This document shows positions 1-10,900 of a stretch of 64,000 bases of DNA, piece by piece. Every line of letters starts with the position of its first letter. Position 1 is the first letter of the stretch. Origin of the DNA: Tricholomella constricta (taxonomy: Eukaryota > Basidiomycota > Agaricomycetes > Agaricales > Lyophyllaceae); NCBI GenBank assembly GCA_013368375.1, contig JAACJP010000064.1:1-64000 (forward strand), given 5' to 3'. The position numbers and the translations under genes were made by a program. The notes beneath the pieces were generated by a model. It made no database searches and was not told the DNA's origin. It saw only the letters and a program-made list of their open reading frames with translations.

Positions 1-64
1 ACAGTCGGGGTATAGCTTAGTGGGTCGTACTCGAGGAGGAGTGCAAGATCGCCATGATCTTGAC

Positions 65-2368
65 TTATTTCCTCGAGAGTATACGAAAATTTACGTCGGT
101 CTTGGGGCGGCGACGTTGTCCGCGCGCGAAGGTCGGTATTGCGATGACTTCTCGAGTGTTTGGGTCGGTGATGGTTATGATCGTATCGTCGGCGGATCTT
201 GTTTTCACGTTAGAGCAAGTAAGCACGTCGAACGGGCGACCAAGGAGTATGTCGTATGCAGGATTGCGAATGACGTGCATTTGTAGGTAGAGCGTGACTT
301 CTCCTATCGTACAGGGTACGTTTCTTGCTAGGCCGAGCGACGGGTCGGTTGTTCCGTTCGCTGATTGCATCTGGAGAACGATAGTCGGGTCGTATTTGAC
401 TCCCAGTCCATGGCAGACTTCTTCCAACATTGCGATGATTTGACATCCGCTGTCGACGATGCTTTCTATCTGTTCCCTCGCGTCGACCATTATCATGATC
501 GATCTGAGTTCATGTGATTCCATTGCGACGATCAATCGGTCTGGGTGTTCGCCGGGTAGTAGGGTCTGGTAATACGTGTCGTAGATGTCGCCAGTGACTA
601 GCGCTCCGGGCGGTGGCGTCGCGTTGTCGCTGTTGGATTCGCAGGGGAGCGCGTCGAGTTCCTCGATAAACGCCGACGTGGGGACTTCTTGGTACACCGT
701 TGCAAGGTTGCTAGCGATGATGCGTTTCGGCGTATTAGCTTCCCTAAACTTTCCGCGAACCTCCAGTGCTACTCCGCAGAGTTCCCGAACCGTGATTGGT
801 ATGGTGGCGTCGAGTGCGCGCTCGAACAGAGTCGTTGACTTGGTCGGATCTGTGATGGGCGCTTGTGTACGGTACGCACTGTCGGCTTTCGCCTTCTCGG
901 TAGCGGCTAAGTTTCGCGTGGTAGGGGGGACGTATCGGTTCTCAGGAATGTTAGAGAAAGGATGTACTGGAGTCTGGTCGCGCGCATTGCCTGTGGCGTC
1001 GGTCTTGGTACTGGGGGTTAGAGGTATGTTGGACGGTGGCGGAGGAGCCTTGGCTTTGCCTATCGCCGCGTCCGAGACAGGTTGCGATGCGGGTGCTGAT
1101 TTGTTACTCGGTGCGATCCTCGGTTGATCGGCGTCTGGAACGGTCTCGATCGTGACAGGTCGCTTTTGCGGTGCGCGGCTAATAAGTTCTACCCCGTCGA
1201 ATACCTCTTTCCTCGCGCGCAGGGTGTTGAGTTCTCGTTCTAACACGATCATGCGATCCTCGATTTTCAGGTCATGGTCGGTGATGTCGTTAAACTGTAG
1301 TATTTCCAGCATCATGCTTTCGGTCGGGTTCGCGTCCGCTGATAGCTGTCCCGTCGCCATTTGGCCGGGGTTGCGCCTGTGCCATTCGTCCAGCTTGTCT
1401 TTTATGTATCGACCTGGAGTTCCCGCTGGTATGCGCGCGCCACTTGGTAGACCTATCTTGTTGTCGTCGGTTCGTCGGCAGCGTCCTTCTGTCGCGTATG
1501 CTTGATGTACGGGACAGTTAGGAATGTAATGTCCTTCACCACCGCAAAAGTGGCAGTTGTCGTTAGTTGACTGGTTCGGTCGGCCGCCGTCGCCTCCTTT
1601 GTCTTGTCCTAAGCGTTGGATATGTTGTTCCAACAGGTTGATTCTTTCGTAGAGCTCTTCCAACTTGAGGGGCTGTCCCGTGCTAGGCGACCTGGTCGCG
1701 CCTGTTAACGACCCGCTTGGCGTGATCGTAACTTGTGGGGGCGCGCCCGGTGGCGCTTCCTGTCGTTGGACGGCGTTTGTCCCGTGGAGGATATGTTCAG
1801 CCGCAGCGCAGACGGTTTCAGTGGCGTAGGGGTCATCGGGATGGTGGTTCGGATTTAGGATCTCGAGCCTGCGATGGATTTTTGACCATAGATCGGACTG
1901 GAACGCGCGACGGAATTGGCGGTCGCGTTCGTTTACCGAAAGTCGGTTTTCGCTGACAAGGAACTGGGTAACAGAAAGGAACTGTCGGTAATATTCCCCG
2001 AGATCACTATTCGACTGGATCCCGAGTCGGTGTCGTTCTCTGATCAGGTAGTCGAGGTCGGCCATTGAATACTTTCTTTCTTTGCTTGCGCCTGAGTAAA
2101 GCGCCATTATCGCTTTTTGCCACTCGTCGTGTGTGGTACCGACTGCGAACTCATCCAGTTGCTCCCACAGATCCGCGGTATCGATGTCGGTGTATCGCGT
2201 AGTGTGCGTTTTCTTTTCTTGTTCATCTACGACGTTACACTCGATGAAGAGATGATTTAAGTCCGAGAAATATCGGCGCAGTTCACGCGCGCGTTCGGGC
2301 ACGAACGTCGGCGCCGAGCTTTGTCCGCGTGCGGGCATCGGTTTTACAATGATTGGTGGTTGTGCCAT
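65..2368 (-). CDS. LTR-retrotransposon Gag-aspartic protease polyprotein; element continues off the left edge
   Basis: The reading frame is open from 2908, but the first ATG is at 2368, giving about 767 residues. The N-terminal half is a Gag-like helical region (reads DLWEQLDEFAVG, RRYFSDLNHLF). A CCHC zinc knuckle follows (CHFCGGEGHYIPNCP). The C-terminal part has a retropepsin-like core with IVDSGCQIIAM as the DSG active site and ILLGRPF as the second signature. It would package element RNA and process the polyprotein. The stop lies at 65-67, and reverse transcriptase and integrase must lie left of the window, so completeness cannot be judged. The upstream in-frame extension (2369-2908) has no ATG and is probably leader. 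Family assignment to Ty3/gypsy is likely from the Gag/protease type but unproven without the RT. Confidence 0.8.
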   Translation of the reverse strand: MAQPPIIVKPMPARGQSSAPTFVPERARELRRYFSDLNHLFIECNVVDEQEKKTHTTRYTDIDTADLWEQLDEFAVGTTHDEWQKAIMALYSGASKERKYSMADLDYLIRERHRLGIQSNSDLGEYYRQFLSVTQFLVSENRLSVNERDRQFRRAFQSDLWSKIHRRLEILNPNHHPDDPYATETVCAAAEHILHGTNAVQRQEAPPGAPPQVTITPSGSLTGATRSPSTGQPLKLEELYERINLLEQHIQRLGQDKGGDGGRPNQSTNDNCHFCGGEGHYIPNCPVHQAYATEGRCRRTDDNKIGLPSGARIPAGTPGRYIKDKLDEWHRRNPGQMATGQLSADANPTESMMLEILQFNDITDHDLKIEDRMIVLERELNTLRARKEVFDGVELISRAPQKRPVTIETVPDADQPRIAPSNKSAPASQPVSDAAIGKAKAPPPPSNIPLTPSTKTDATGNARDQTPVHPFSNIPENRYVPPTTRNLAATEKAKADSAYRTQAPITDPTKSTTLFERALDATIPITVRELCGVALEVRGKFREANTPKRIIASNLATVYQEVPTSAFIEELDALPCESNSDNATPPPGALVTGDIYDTYYQTLLPGEHPDRLIVAMESHELRSIMIMVDAREQIESIVDSGCQIIAMLEEVCHGLGVKYDPTIVLQMQSANGTTDPSLGLARNVPCTIGEVTLYLQMHVIRNPAYDILLGRPFDVLTCSNVKTRSADDTIITITDPNTREVIAIPTFARGQRRRPKTDVNFRILSRK

Positions 2369-3699
2369 GATAGATAGTGTTGGTTTCGGAAGAGGGGACG
2401 GTGAGGGGGAATACGACGGAGAGGGGGAATCTGAGGTTTCTGGGGTCGTGGGCGATAGAGGCGGGAGTCTAAATTCTACTCCTTGATCGGTAGTAGGAGG
2501 TTCCGATGTAAAGGGGTCGGAAGCTGGGTTGGTTTGAACGGTTGGTTCGGGGAACGGTGTTTGATCGGTCAGGGCAAGCGACGATGGTGTTGACAAGGGA
2601 CTATAGAAGAGCGGGCTGAGGTTGTTATGGGCTGCGCGGTGTGGGGTTACTGAGCGGAAGAACGGAGAGAGCGATTCTGAGTCGGTGTCGGCTTGTCCGA
2701 ACGCAGCACGGATTTTGGCACGGAGGGTTCGGGTTTTAGCTTCTTGACGAGTTGCTGGCGGAATGGTCGCCAAGTCGTAGGTTTTTATGAAATCGAGGAA
2801 TGAAGCTGCGTGTTCGGCGGTGGCTTTTAAAAACCCTCGCGGTGGGCTCCAGAATGATAGAGCTAGTAGGCCTGTAGGTGCTGTGCACAACAACAAAACA
2901 ACTAACAACTATGGGGGGCGAGAAGTGTTAAAAGTTCCCAAACACGCGAGTGTGCAGGCTTTGTAAGGGTTGTTTAATGTAGGTAAAAGGCGATCCGACT
3001 CGTAAATAGTCGAACCGACGGTGATACGACGAAGGCGATGGGGTACGACGCTTCCAGATAGAACGGGTCGGCGATGCGACTTTGATGTCGGTCGTGCGAC
3101 AACGAGACGAACGAAGTTAATACGGAGAACTCACGGGTTCGGGCGACGAATACGAGGTGACAGAGACGGCGGTTACGAGTTTTGCGATGGCGGCGACGGT
3201 TTGTACGGTGAGAACGGTGCAGAGACGACAGAGACGACGGTTTTTGAGCTATTCACTCTGAGTGTGAGGGAAAATACGGGCTGTAATTCACTGCGGGAAG
3301 TAGGTACTACATGGGTATGTTTTATACTATGCAACCGACTCGTCTTTCGCGAGCCGGCGAGGCAGGTGTTTTTACTGGTTTATTGAGAGAAGCGCCGCCA
3401 AGCTTGGTACCGCGCGACCCTTTTTAAGGAGTGTGGCGCTCGTCGACTTGGCAAAGGGAACTTTTGATCGGCTGGAGTCGTCGGGTCGGATTCGTGATCG
3501 GGTTGAGCTCGTGATCAGGCGTGGCTCCTGGAGGCGGGACTCCGTGGTGCGGCCGGATCTTCGGCGAACGACTGGGCAAGACGTTTTCGTAGGTTAATTT
3601 CCAATCGGGTCTGGTTGTCGCCGGGTTGGGGCCTTGGCATGCGAACGTGCGTGGTCGTCGACAGGCTATCCGGCATCCCGTACTCCGTGCGCCCAGAGA
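2369..3699 (-). other. Leader and probable 5' LTR region of the left-edge retroelement, plus flank of the KDZ insertion
   Basis: No convincing gene is visible. On the minus strand there is a TATA-like GTATAAAACATACC near 3330 and a pyrimidine-rich leader running to the Gag ORF, which suits a promoter and 5' untranslated region. A second LTR copy is outside the window, so the LTR borders cannot be set. The part from about 3430 to 3699 is the immediate left flank of the KDZ transposon and holds only short open frames. Confidence 0.35.
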
Positions 3700-3707
3700 G
3701 GAGAACT
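3700..3707. repeat. Left 8-bp target-site duplication of KDZ element 1
   Basis: GGAGAACT is found here and again at 23618-23625, immediately outside the two inverted termini. An 8-bp duplication is, from memory, what Zisupton-type elements make. Confidence 0.75.
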
Positions 3708-3995
3708 CAGGTAGGGGCACTACAATGTAGCGTGTCCTACTGTCCAGCGGGGCAATACATTGTACCGTACTTGACGGCAGCGGGGCCGCTGCAATGCCAG
3801 CGGGGCCCCTACATGTAGCCGTTTGGCACGGTGCCAGCGGGGCCCCTACATGTAGCCGTGTGGCACTGTACCAGCGGGCCCGCTGGTGCTGCAGCGGGCC
3901 TATACAGTGCTGTGGGGGTGGCAGGGTGGGGGCTAGCGGGGGATCTGCGGACCTCCGCGGGTTGTTGTCCGTGGGCACACCCAGCACTGCATCGG
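3708..3995 (+). repeat. Left terminal inverted repeat of element 1
   Basis: This stretch matches the reverse complement of 23330-23617. Shared blocks include GCACTACAATGTAGCGTG, then CAGCGGGGCAATACATTGTA, then several copies of CAGCGGGGCCCCTACATGTAG. The outermost 8 bp differ in detail between the two ends. Short internal palindromes (TACATGTA, GCGGGCCCGC) occur several times, as expected of subterminal protein-binding sequence. Confidence 0.8.
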
Positions 3996-4750
3996 GGGGG
4001 GGGGCTAGCGGGGGATCTGCGGACCTCCGCAGGTCGTTGTTTTGGGGCACACCCAGCACTGCAGCGGGCCTAGCAGCAGGGGGTTGCCCACCCCTGCGGA
4101 CCTCCGCGGGTCGTTGTCCGTGGGCACACCCAGCACTGCAGCGGGCCTAGCAGCGGGGGGTTGCCCACCCCTGCGGACCTCCGCGGGTCGTTGTTTTGGG
4201 GCACACCCAGCACTGCATCGGGGGGGGGGGGCTAGCGGGGGATCTGCGGACCTCCGCGGGTCGTTGTTTTGGGGCACACCCAGCACTGCAGCGGGCCAGC
4301 AGCGGGGAGTTGCCCACCCCTGCGGACCTCCGCGGGTCGTTGTTTTGGGGCACACCCAGCACTGCAGCGGGCCTAGCAGCGGGGAGTTGCCCACCCCTGC
4401 GGACCTCCGCGGGTCGTTGTTTTGGGGCACACCCAGCACTGCATCGGGGGGGGGGGGCTAGCGGGGGATCTGCGGACCTCCGCGGGTCGTTGTTTTGGGG
4501 CACACCCAGCACTGCAGCGGGCCTAGCAGCAGGGGGTTGCCCACCCCTGCGGACCTCCGCGGGTCGTTGTCCGTGGGCACACCCAGCACTGCAGCGGGCC
4601 TAGCAGTGGCGGATTGCCCACCCCTGGGCGGACCTCCGCGGGTCAATGTTTTGGTGCACACCCAGCACTGCAGCGGGGGATTGCCGTCAGCGAACCTCCG
4701 CGGGCCGTTGTTTTGGGGCACACCCAGAACTGCAGCGGGCCTGGGGGTTC
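3925..4750 (+). repeat. Left subterminal tandem array (about 11 units of about 75 bp)
   Basis: The core CACACCCAGCACTGCA recurs about eleven times between 3970 and 4735. It is followed by CGGGCCTAGCAGC, then TTGCCCACCCC, then TGCGGACCTCCGCGGGTCG. Almost every unit carries one CCGCGG. Units vary by having CCGTGGG or TTTTGGG before the core, and some lack the TTGCCCACCCC block. The long open frames across the array are products of the repeat and are not genes. Confidence 0.85.
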
Positions 4751-5075
4751 CATGTCCGCGGGGCAATGCACCTCCGCAATTGAGTGGACTTTGACGCCTG
4801 TCCGCGGGTCAGTACATGTGCTATATGGGCTGTCCAGGGCGGGGGTTTCATGTCCTATTGCCGCGGACATTTCCAGCCACAATCACAGCACACTACATTT
4901 TGCGTGTCGCACATTCCAGTGGATCTGTTATGGACATCCCCGAACTTTTCAGAATTACAGATGTATAAAAAAAATTATGTCCGCGGGGCCCAAAAATAGG
5001 TTCAAACACAAGCCTGTATATTACTCAGGACCAGAGAAGAATTCATTACAAAAGGCCAATTCAAAACTATCATTC
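4751..5075. other. Non-coding stretch between left array and gene W
   Basis: No gene is visible. Four CCGCGG words occur (near 4755, 4803, 4861, 4981). It is probably the 3' flank of W. Confidence 0.5.
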
Positions 5076-6178
5076 CTAGTCATCTAGAATATTTGATGGT
5101 ATATGAGCAAAGGAGGCCGGAGTGTAAGGGCCGCGGGGTACTCGAACTGCAAGCTCCTGATTGATCTCATTGTCTGAAAATTGTAATAAGCCTTCAAGCA
5201 TCTCAAAGGGAGGTCCTCTAACAGGTCGGCGTCGGGGCCTGACTCTGAACTCTTCCTCACCTGAGGTATCAGAAAGCGACAAAACTTCCGGGACAGTTGA
5301 ATCGTCTGAAAACTCAACATCCGGGTCGTGTTGTGCGGACTCCGCGGGCCCGTCATCGTCATCCGAGAATACAACGTCGGGGTCGTGTTGTGCCAACGCC
5401 GCGGACCTGTCATCGTCATCCGAAAACACAATGTCGGGGTCGTGTTGCGCCAACTCCGCGGACCCGTCATCGTCATCTGAAAACACAACGTCGGGGTCAT
5501 GCTGTTCCAGCTCCGCGGGCCTCCCATCATCCGAACCATTGTCATCCGAAAACACTACATTGGGGTCATGCCCTCCCAGCTCCGCGGGCTGGTCGTCATC
5601 AGAAAATACAACATTTGGGTCGCCGCCAGCGGATGGAACATAATCTGGAGACATTGAAGGGATGGATACAAGTGAGGGGATGGAGAGATTTCTGCTTACC
5701 TTCCATGCCCGCGGCGCCCGCGGCATTCTTGTCGGACCCTTTCGACGTCTGCTGGTAGTAACTCTGGTACTCCACATCAACAGCTCGAAGTGGCGGCTGT
5801 TGGAAGTGGTCCGGGAACTCCTCCGGATGCAGCTCCCTGGGCTCAATGACATCGTTTGCCAGTGACTCATACCTTGGGCTGTCAGAGCCTGCCCCCAACT
5901 CATTGTCTGATTCTGAATATGACCCCGTCTCGTCTCCGGATGGAAGGTCCCCCCCAAAGTCCGACGCCAGCGGTCCCACTGTCGCCTCCGGGTGAAATAT
6001 TTTTTTGAGCGCAGCGGGGCTCATATTGATGTCGTGCCCCGCGGGCCCCGCGGCTTGGGTCGCAGCCTCAAAGATGGTGTGGAAGCCCCCTGCACGGCGG
6101 GCCCTCTGCGCTATCTTGGCTTCGTAAATTGTTGAAAAGCCTTGAGCTCGAGTCCGGTGGTGGAGGATTTCCGGAGTG

Positions 6179-6182
6179 CCGT
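6179..6182. repeat. 4-bp target duplication CCGT of gypsy A (left; right copy 12420-12423)
   Basis: CCGT lies directly outside both LTRs. Removing the element and one copy restores the reading frame of W. Confidence 0.85.
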
Positions 6183-6353
6183 TGGAGTATCGCGTTGCGA
6201 TACTCCCTACTCAGCGGATCAGGGAACATAACCAGTGTTTGGCATTGTTTGGCTAGAGCGTCGGGGTAGACACGGGGATTCGTAGCAAGTAGACGACAAC
6301 ACAATCGATAATAGAAGAACTTCAACTATCTACAGTCGGATTGCGCTACTCCA
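6183..6353 (+). repeat. 5' LTR of gypsy A
   Basis: It begins TGGAGTATCGC and ends GCTACTCCA. Its first 24 bases form a perfect hairpin: GGAGTATCGC, then GTT, then GCGATACTCC. The 3' LTR at 12249-12419 is identical. Confidence 0.93.
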
Positions 6354-6355
6354 TC

Positions 6356-6372
6356 TGGTGACAACAGCGCGA
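6356..6372 (+). other. Primer-binding site of gypsy A
   Basis: TGGTGACAACAGCGCGA begins two bases after the LTR. TGG pairs with the CCA tail of a tRNA, and the following GATTTGAAC resembles the complement of a T-arm. The tRNA species was not identified. Gypsy B and the small element in 2A have the same type of site. Confidence 0.7.
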
Positions 6373-6733
6373 TTTGAACTTAACCTGGTTACCGCTCTGC
6401 GTATTCTGCTTCTGTTTCTGTGCCGCGTGCCCATCTGCGAAACTGGCCCCAAAACAACTGCCCGTCCGAGACGAGAGGGGCCGCTTCATACCGAAACTGA
6501 TACCAGCGCAGACCCAGGCCGTAGAACAGCCTTTCGGACCGTCCCCGTTATCCTCGCTACCCACACTATCCAGCCTACCCAGCTTGTCATCATCCCCGTC
6601 ATCACTATCGCACGATCTCGTCAGCTTCAAAGACTTGATAACCAGGCCACACACCCCCGTGTTCCCAGCAGCGCCGCCCAGCACCCCGAAAAACGTATCA
6701 CCACTGCCAGCAGCACCAAGACACCAGGACAGC

Positions 6734-7981
6734 ATGGTAGACAAGGAGATAACCTTCCACGGGGGCGACGATGACGAAAACGAATCACCGAAGGACTTCA
6801 TGAAGGGGTTGGAGAGGACCTTCATGCAGAAGAGCTGGAACGACGTGCAGAAGATAGAGTGGCTCGGGCTGAACCTCCAGGGCGGCAGTCCAGCGGAGGA
6901 ATGGTACGAAGCGCTCCCAAGCACCATCTCATGGGCGGACCTCCGCACGGCATTCACGGCGCGATGGCCAGCGAAGACGGTGGCGCGCAAGACGCAGGAG
7001 GAGAGGCAGGCGGAGTTAGCGGAGGCAAAGATAGAAGAGGCGGCGCTGGGGGTGAAGACAAAAGTGAACGGAGTGGAGGTATGGACGCACGTCGCATGGG
7101 CTGACAAGGTGGAACGGCTGGCAAGGGCGATCCCCGACGACAATAACCTACTCGTCCAGACGACGCGGGACGGGATGGCACCATCGCTCAAAGCCCTAGT
7201 GTCACGCTCCAACAACACGTGGGCAACGTTCTGCAGGGCGGTAAAGGACGTGGATGTGGCGGAGTTGAAGGAGAAGAAGGAAGAGGGAGAGAGAAGCAGG
7301 AAGATGGAGGCGGACCTGAAGGAACTGAAGACACTGCGACAACGACCACCCGCGCAGTCGCTCATAGCGAAGTTCAGTCAAATGGGACTCAGCCCACAAC
7401 TGCCAACCCTACCGTACCCCGCACCAAGAGCTGCCAACCCCCAATACACCAGCCCGGCGACACCGAGCACCGCACCGCAGGGACGCACCGACGCTGCAAA
7501 GTGGGAGATCATAAAGCAGCTCCCAGCACCAGCGACAGACACACCGGCCAACAGGGTCATCTACCAGGGACAGGTCGCGGCGTGGCACACCACCTTCCCC
7601 GGGAGAAATGCAGCAACGGAGGATCGGCCATACCCCTTGCGACCCGGAACCTGCGCACTTGGCAGCGGTGAATGCAACGACTGTGGCCACATGGGGCACT
7701 CGTCGGGAGCATGCACGTCGTCGACGAAGCTACCCGAGGTCGAGATCAAGTGGAGAAGGAAAGCCAACTCGATCAAGAACGCGCTGTCAAGGGGAGCAAC
7801 CACGGCGGCGGTCAACTTCGTGGGGGGGGGTGAGAGCTCGTTCATACCGGAGGCGGAATACAGAGCGCGAATTGCGGGGGAGCTACGCCAGCACTTGGAG
7901 GCAGAAGTGCGGGCACAAATCTACGCCGAACTCCTCGAACAGCAGAACGAGGCGGGAAAAGGACAAGGGTCGTCCGACTAG
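6734..7981 (+). CDS. gag: Gag of gypsy A
   Basis: The frame is open from 6374, but the first ATG is at 6734, giving 415 residues. It starts MVDKEITFHGGDDDE, has a retroviral-type Gag core (GLERTFMQKSWNDVQKIEWL, WYEALPSTISW) and a CCHC knuckle (CNDCGHMGHSSGAC) near the C-terminus. It is the structural protein for virus-like particles. The stop TAG at 7979-7981 lies inside the stem-loop of the frameshift signal. Element B has a clearly related Gag at the same relative place. Confidence 0.88.
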   Translation: MVDKEITFHGGDDDENESPKDFMKGLERTFMQKSWNDVQKIEWLGLNLQGGSPAEEWYEALPSTISWADLRTAFTARWPAKTVARKTQEERQAELAEAKIEEAALGVKTKVNGVEVWTHVAWADKVERLARAIPDDNNLLVQTTRDGMAPSLKALVSRSNNTWATFCRAVKDVDVAELKEKKEEGERSRKMEADLKELKTLRQRPPAQSLIAKFSQMGLSPQLPTLPYPAPRAANPQYTSPATPSTAPQGRTDAAKWEIIKQLPAPATDTPANRVIYQGQVAAWHTTFPGRNAATEDRPYPLRPGTCALGSGECNDCGHMGHSSGACTSSTKLPEVEIKWRRKANSIKNALSRGATTAAVNFVGGGESSFIPEAEYRARIAGELRQHLEAEVRAQIYAELLEQQNEAGKGQGSSD

Positions 7982-7999
7982 ATGCCGATCGGACGACCC
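7954..7999 (+). promoter_or_regulatory. -1 ribosomal frameshift signal of gypsy A
   Basis: The slippery heptamer GGGAAAA (7954-7960) is in the Gag frame as G GGA AAA. A 6-nt spacer follows, then a perfect 11-bp stem: GGGTCGTCCGA at 7967-7977 and TCGGACGACCC at 7989-7999, with an 11-nt loop. The stem spans the Gag stop. Slipping by -1 enters the Pol frame, which stays open to 12297. Confidence 0.85.
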
Positions 8000-10900
8000 T
8001 CGAACAGGCGGAAGAAACTGGAGTCCTCGCACGCGCGCAGGCGGGGTGCGAGGACTCACCGTTAGCTCCTGTGGACCTTAGCGAACAATTAAACGAACCT
8101 CATGTACATCCCGAGAACATGCAATATGTTGATCTGTATGAGGTCCGAGCTGAGCACGCGAAGCCACGGAACGAAACGAAACCCTTTTACCACCAGCTGA
8201 AGCTACATGGACCACGAGGAGAGGTTGTCAGGGTGCAGAGCAACTTCGACAATGGGGCAATGGTGGAAGCCATGTCGGCAGCGAAGTACGAAGAAGTAAA
8301 GCATCGGCTGGCACCACTGAAACCATCAAACCGCAAGCTCCGCGTCGCGAACGGATGCACGGTGACTCCGATAGGCTGCTGGGAAGGCACGGTGGAGCTG
8401 GAAGGAATAACGGTGGAGGCAGAGTTCGAGGTGTTTGAGAGCGGAGGCGGGTGGGACTTCCTGCTGGGGAAGAGGCTGATGACGACGTTTGGAGCAGTCC
8501 AGGACTACGTCGCTGACACAGTCCACATACAGGTCAAAGGAGCCGAACGGACGCTCAGAAATCAGTTTAGTGCAGCAACGCCTGAAGTGCCCGACACCCC
8601 GGTACAAAAACTCACGGACACCAGTGTGGAGGGGGACGAGCAACCGTCCCCCGGAAGGGAAGTCGCCCATTCCATCGAACCGGACAGAAAGCTACCCGCT
8701 GACCCACATGAGCCGCAGCACCCACGCACACCGTTCATAGAAGAAGTAGAAGACGAAGACGCACCAGCCAAGTCCCATCCTCCAAAGCAGGTACACAGCA
8801 CGGAGGAGGACTATATACACATCGTGCTAGACGACACCGCGGAGCTGACGGACGAAGCTACAGAAGTCCCTACTGACGAGTTGAAGCAGGACTCGAACCT
8901 TTTCACAAGGCTCACCGAGCCGTTCAAGCCGCAGCGAGTGGCGGAAGTGCTACGGCAGGTGAAGATCGGCACCGACGTGTCAGAGGAGGAGAAGACGAGC
9001 ATACAGGCGCTGGTGGCGGAATACGCGGACATCTTCGCGTTATCCGTTGGAGAGGTAAAGCAAGTTGACGGCGCTGTACACAGACTGGATATTCCGAACG
9101 ACGCCGTGTTTTCAAGGAAGGTCCACCAGAAACCGAACACGCCACCGCAGAGGAAGTATCTTCACACCAGCATTGACGCAATGCTAGCGGCGGGAATCAT
9201 TGAGCAGTGCGAGCCGGGCCAGGTAAAATGTGTATCGCCCACCACCTTGGCGCAAAAGACACACCAAGGAGCGGGCCTTAGCCTGGAGGAATTGCAGCAT
9301 AGAGTCAACGACGAGTGTATACAGCACGGCATGGACGCGCCATTCACACTACCACCGCGACCAGAACCCCCCACGAACAGCGACGAGAGCCCGAGCGAGC
9401 CGAAGTGGAGAATCTGTCAAAACTTCGCACAAATCAATAAGGTCACACAGGTCGCACCGATGCCACAGGGCGACATCAGAGCGAAACAGCAACGCCTCAG
9501 TGGACATCGGTGGGTCTCCACATTTGATTTCGCAGCAGGGTTTTACGCGTGCGCGATGGCACCGGAATCCAAGCCCTACACAGCGTTCTACGTGGAAGGA
9601 CGGGGCTACTTTTGGTACAACCGCATGCCATTCGGCCTAACAGGCGCACCGTCGACGTTCGCCCACATGACCGCGCAGCATCTACATGACCTGCTCACCA
9701 GCGAAGTTATGGAATTGTTCGTCGACGATGGCGGGGCAGCGGCCGACAAGTTCCTGGAGATGATGACGAAACTGAGGCAGATATTCGACCGTGTCCGGGA
9801 GAAAGGCCTATCCCTCTCAGCAAGTAAGTTGCTACTGTTCATGTCGGAAGCGGTGTTTGCTGGCGCATCGATAGGTCCCAAAGGCGTGCAACCAGACCTC
9901 ACCAAGCTCACGGCAATAGTCGACTGGAAAACACCGCAGGACGCACTCAACTTGTCGGCATTCCTTGGACTGACAGGGTGGTTCCGGGACCTGATCAAGG
10001 ACTACTCCAAGCTAGAACGGCCGCTGAGAGACCTGATCCGGGGCGTCGAACTTCCAGAGAAACATTCAAAGACGGTATATCGGCGTGTCATGAAGAACTA
10101 TAGACTACAGGACCATTGGAAGGCCGAGCACACAGAGGCCTTCTTATCGCTGAAGGCCATCATGACATCCGAACCAGTACTGCGAGGCCCAAAGTGGGAT
10201 GGTACCCCGTTCGTAGTTACCACAGATGGGTCGAAAGACGCGTTTGGCGCAGTACTGGCGCAAGGCTTCACGACGGTGCTACCGAGCGGGAAGACTGTCA
10301 CCAGGTTGCATCCACTGGCGTTCGCATCCAAACGCACATCACCATCAGAAGAGAAGTACAAACCGTTTCTCCTAGAATTCGCCGCGCTGAAATTTGCATT
10401 GGACAAATTTTCGGACACGATATGGGGGTTCCCGGTGATAGTGGAAACGGACTGTCAAGCCCTCCGTGACCACCTCATGAACGACAAACTGAGCGCGACA
10501 CACGCTAGATGGCGAGACGGCATCCTCAGTCACCAGATTGTCGACGTGCGACACGTACCAGGGAGGATCAACGTAGTTGCGGATGGGTTGAGCAGAGCGG
10601 CTGAGGGTACGGAGAAGGCGGAGGGTGATGGAAGCGAGTGGACGGTTTCGGAAGACTGGGAGGCAGCCACGGGATTAACACACGACATATTTCAAGTGGC
10701 CAACGCAGCCGAGCTACCTCCGGGCACGACAGAGTTACGCGAACGATTCCGAAGCGTGCCCATGCTGCTCCAGGTCATCGACTCCCTCCTCGAGCTGGAC
10801 CAAGGCGACAGCCTACAAAAGCGAAGCAAGGCAAAACATCGAGCGTCGGAGTACATGATCGACGAGGGACGGTTGTGGAGGGTAGCCGCGGGACACCGAG

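Noticed and set aside
3021..3386. A 121-codon Arg/Gly-rich plus-strand frame
   Set aside because: It is antisense to the pyrimidine-rich leader of the left-edge retroelement and has no recognisable content.
3424..4794. Many long open frames on both strands across the subterminal arrays
   Set aside because: They are read from a 75-bp tandem repeat whose length is a multiple of three in most units. They share the same peptide cycle and have no start context or introns.
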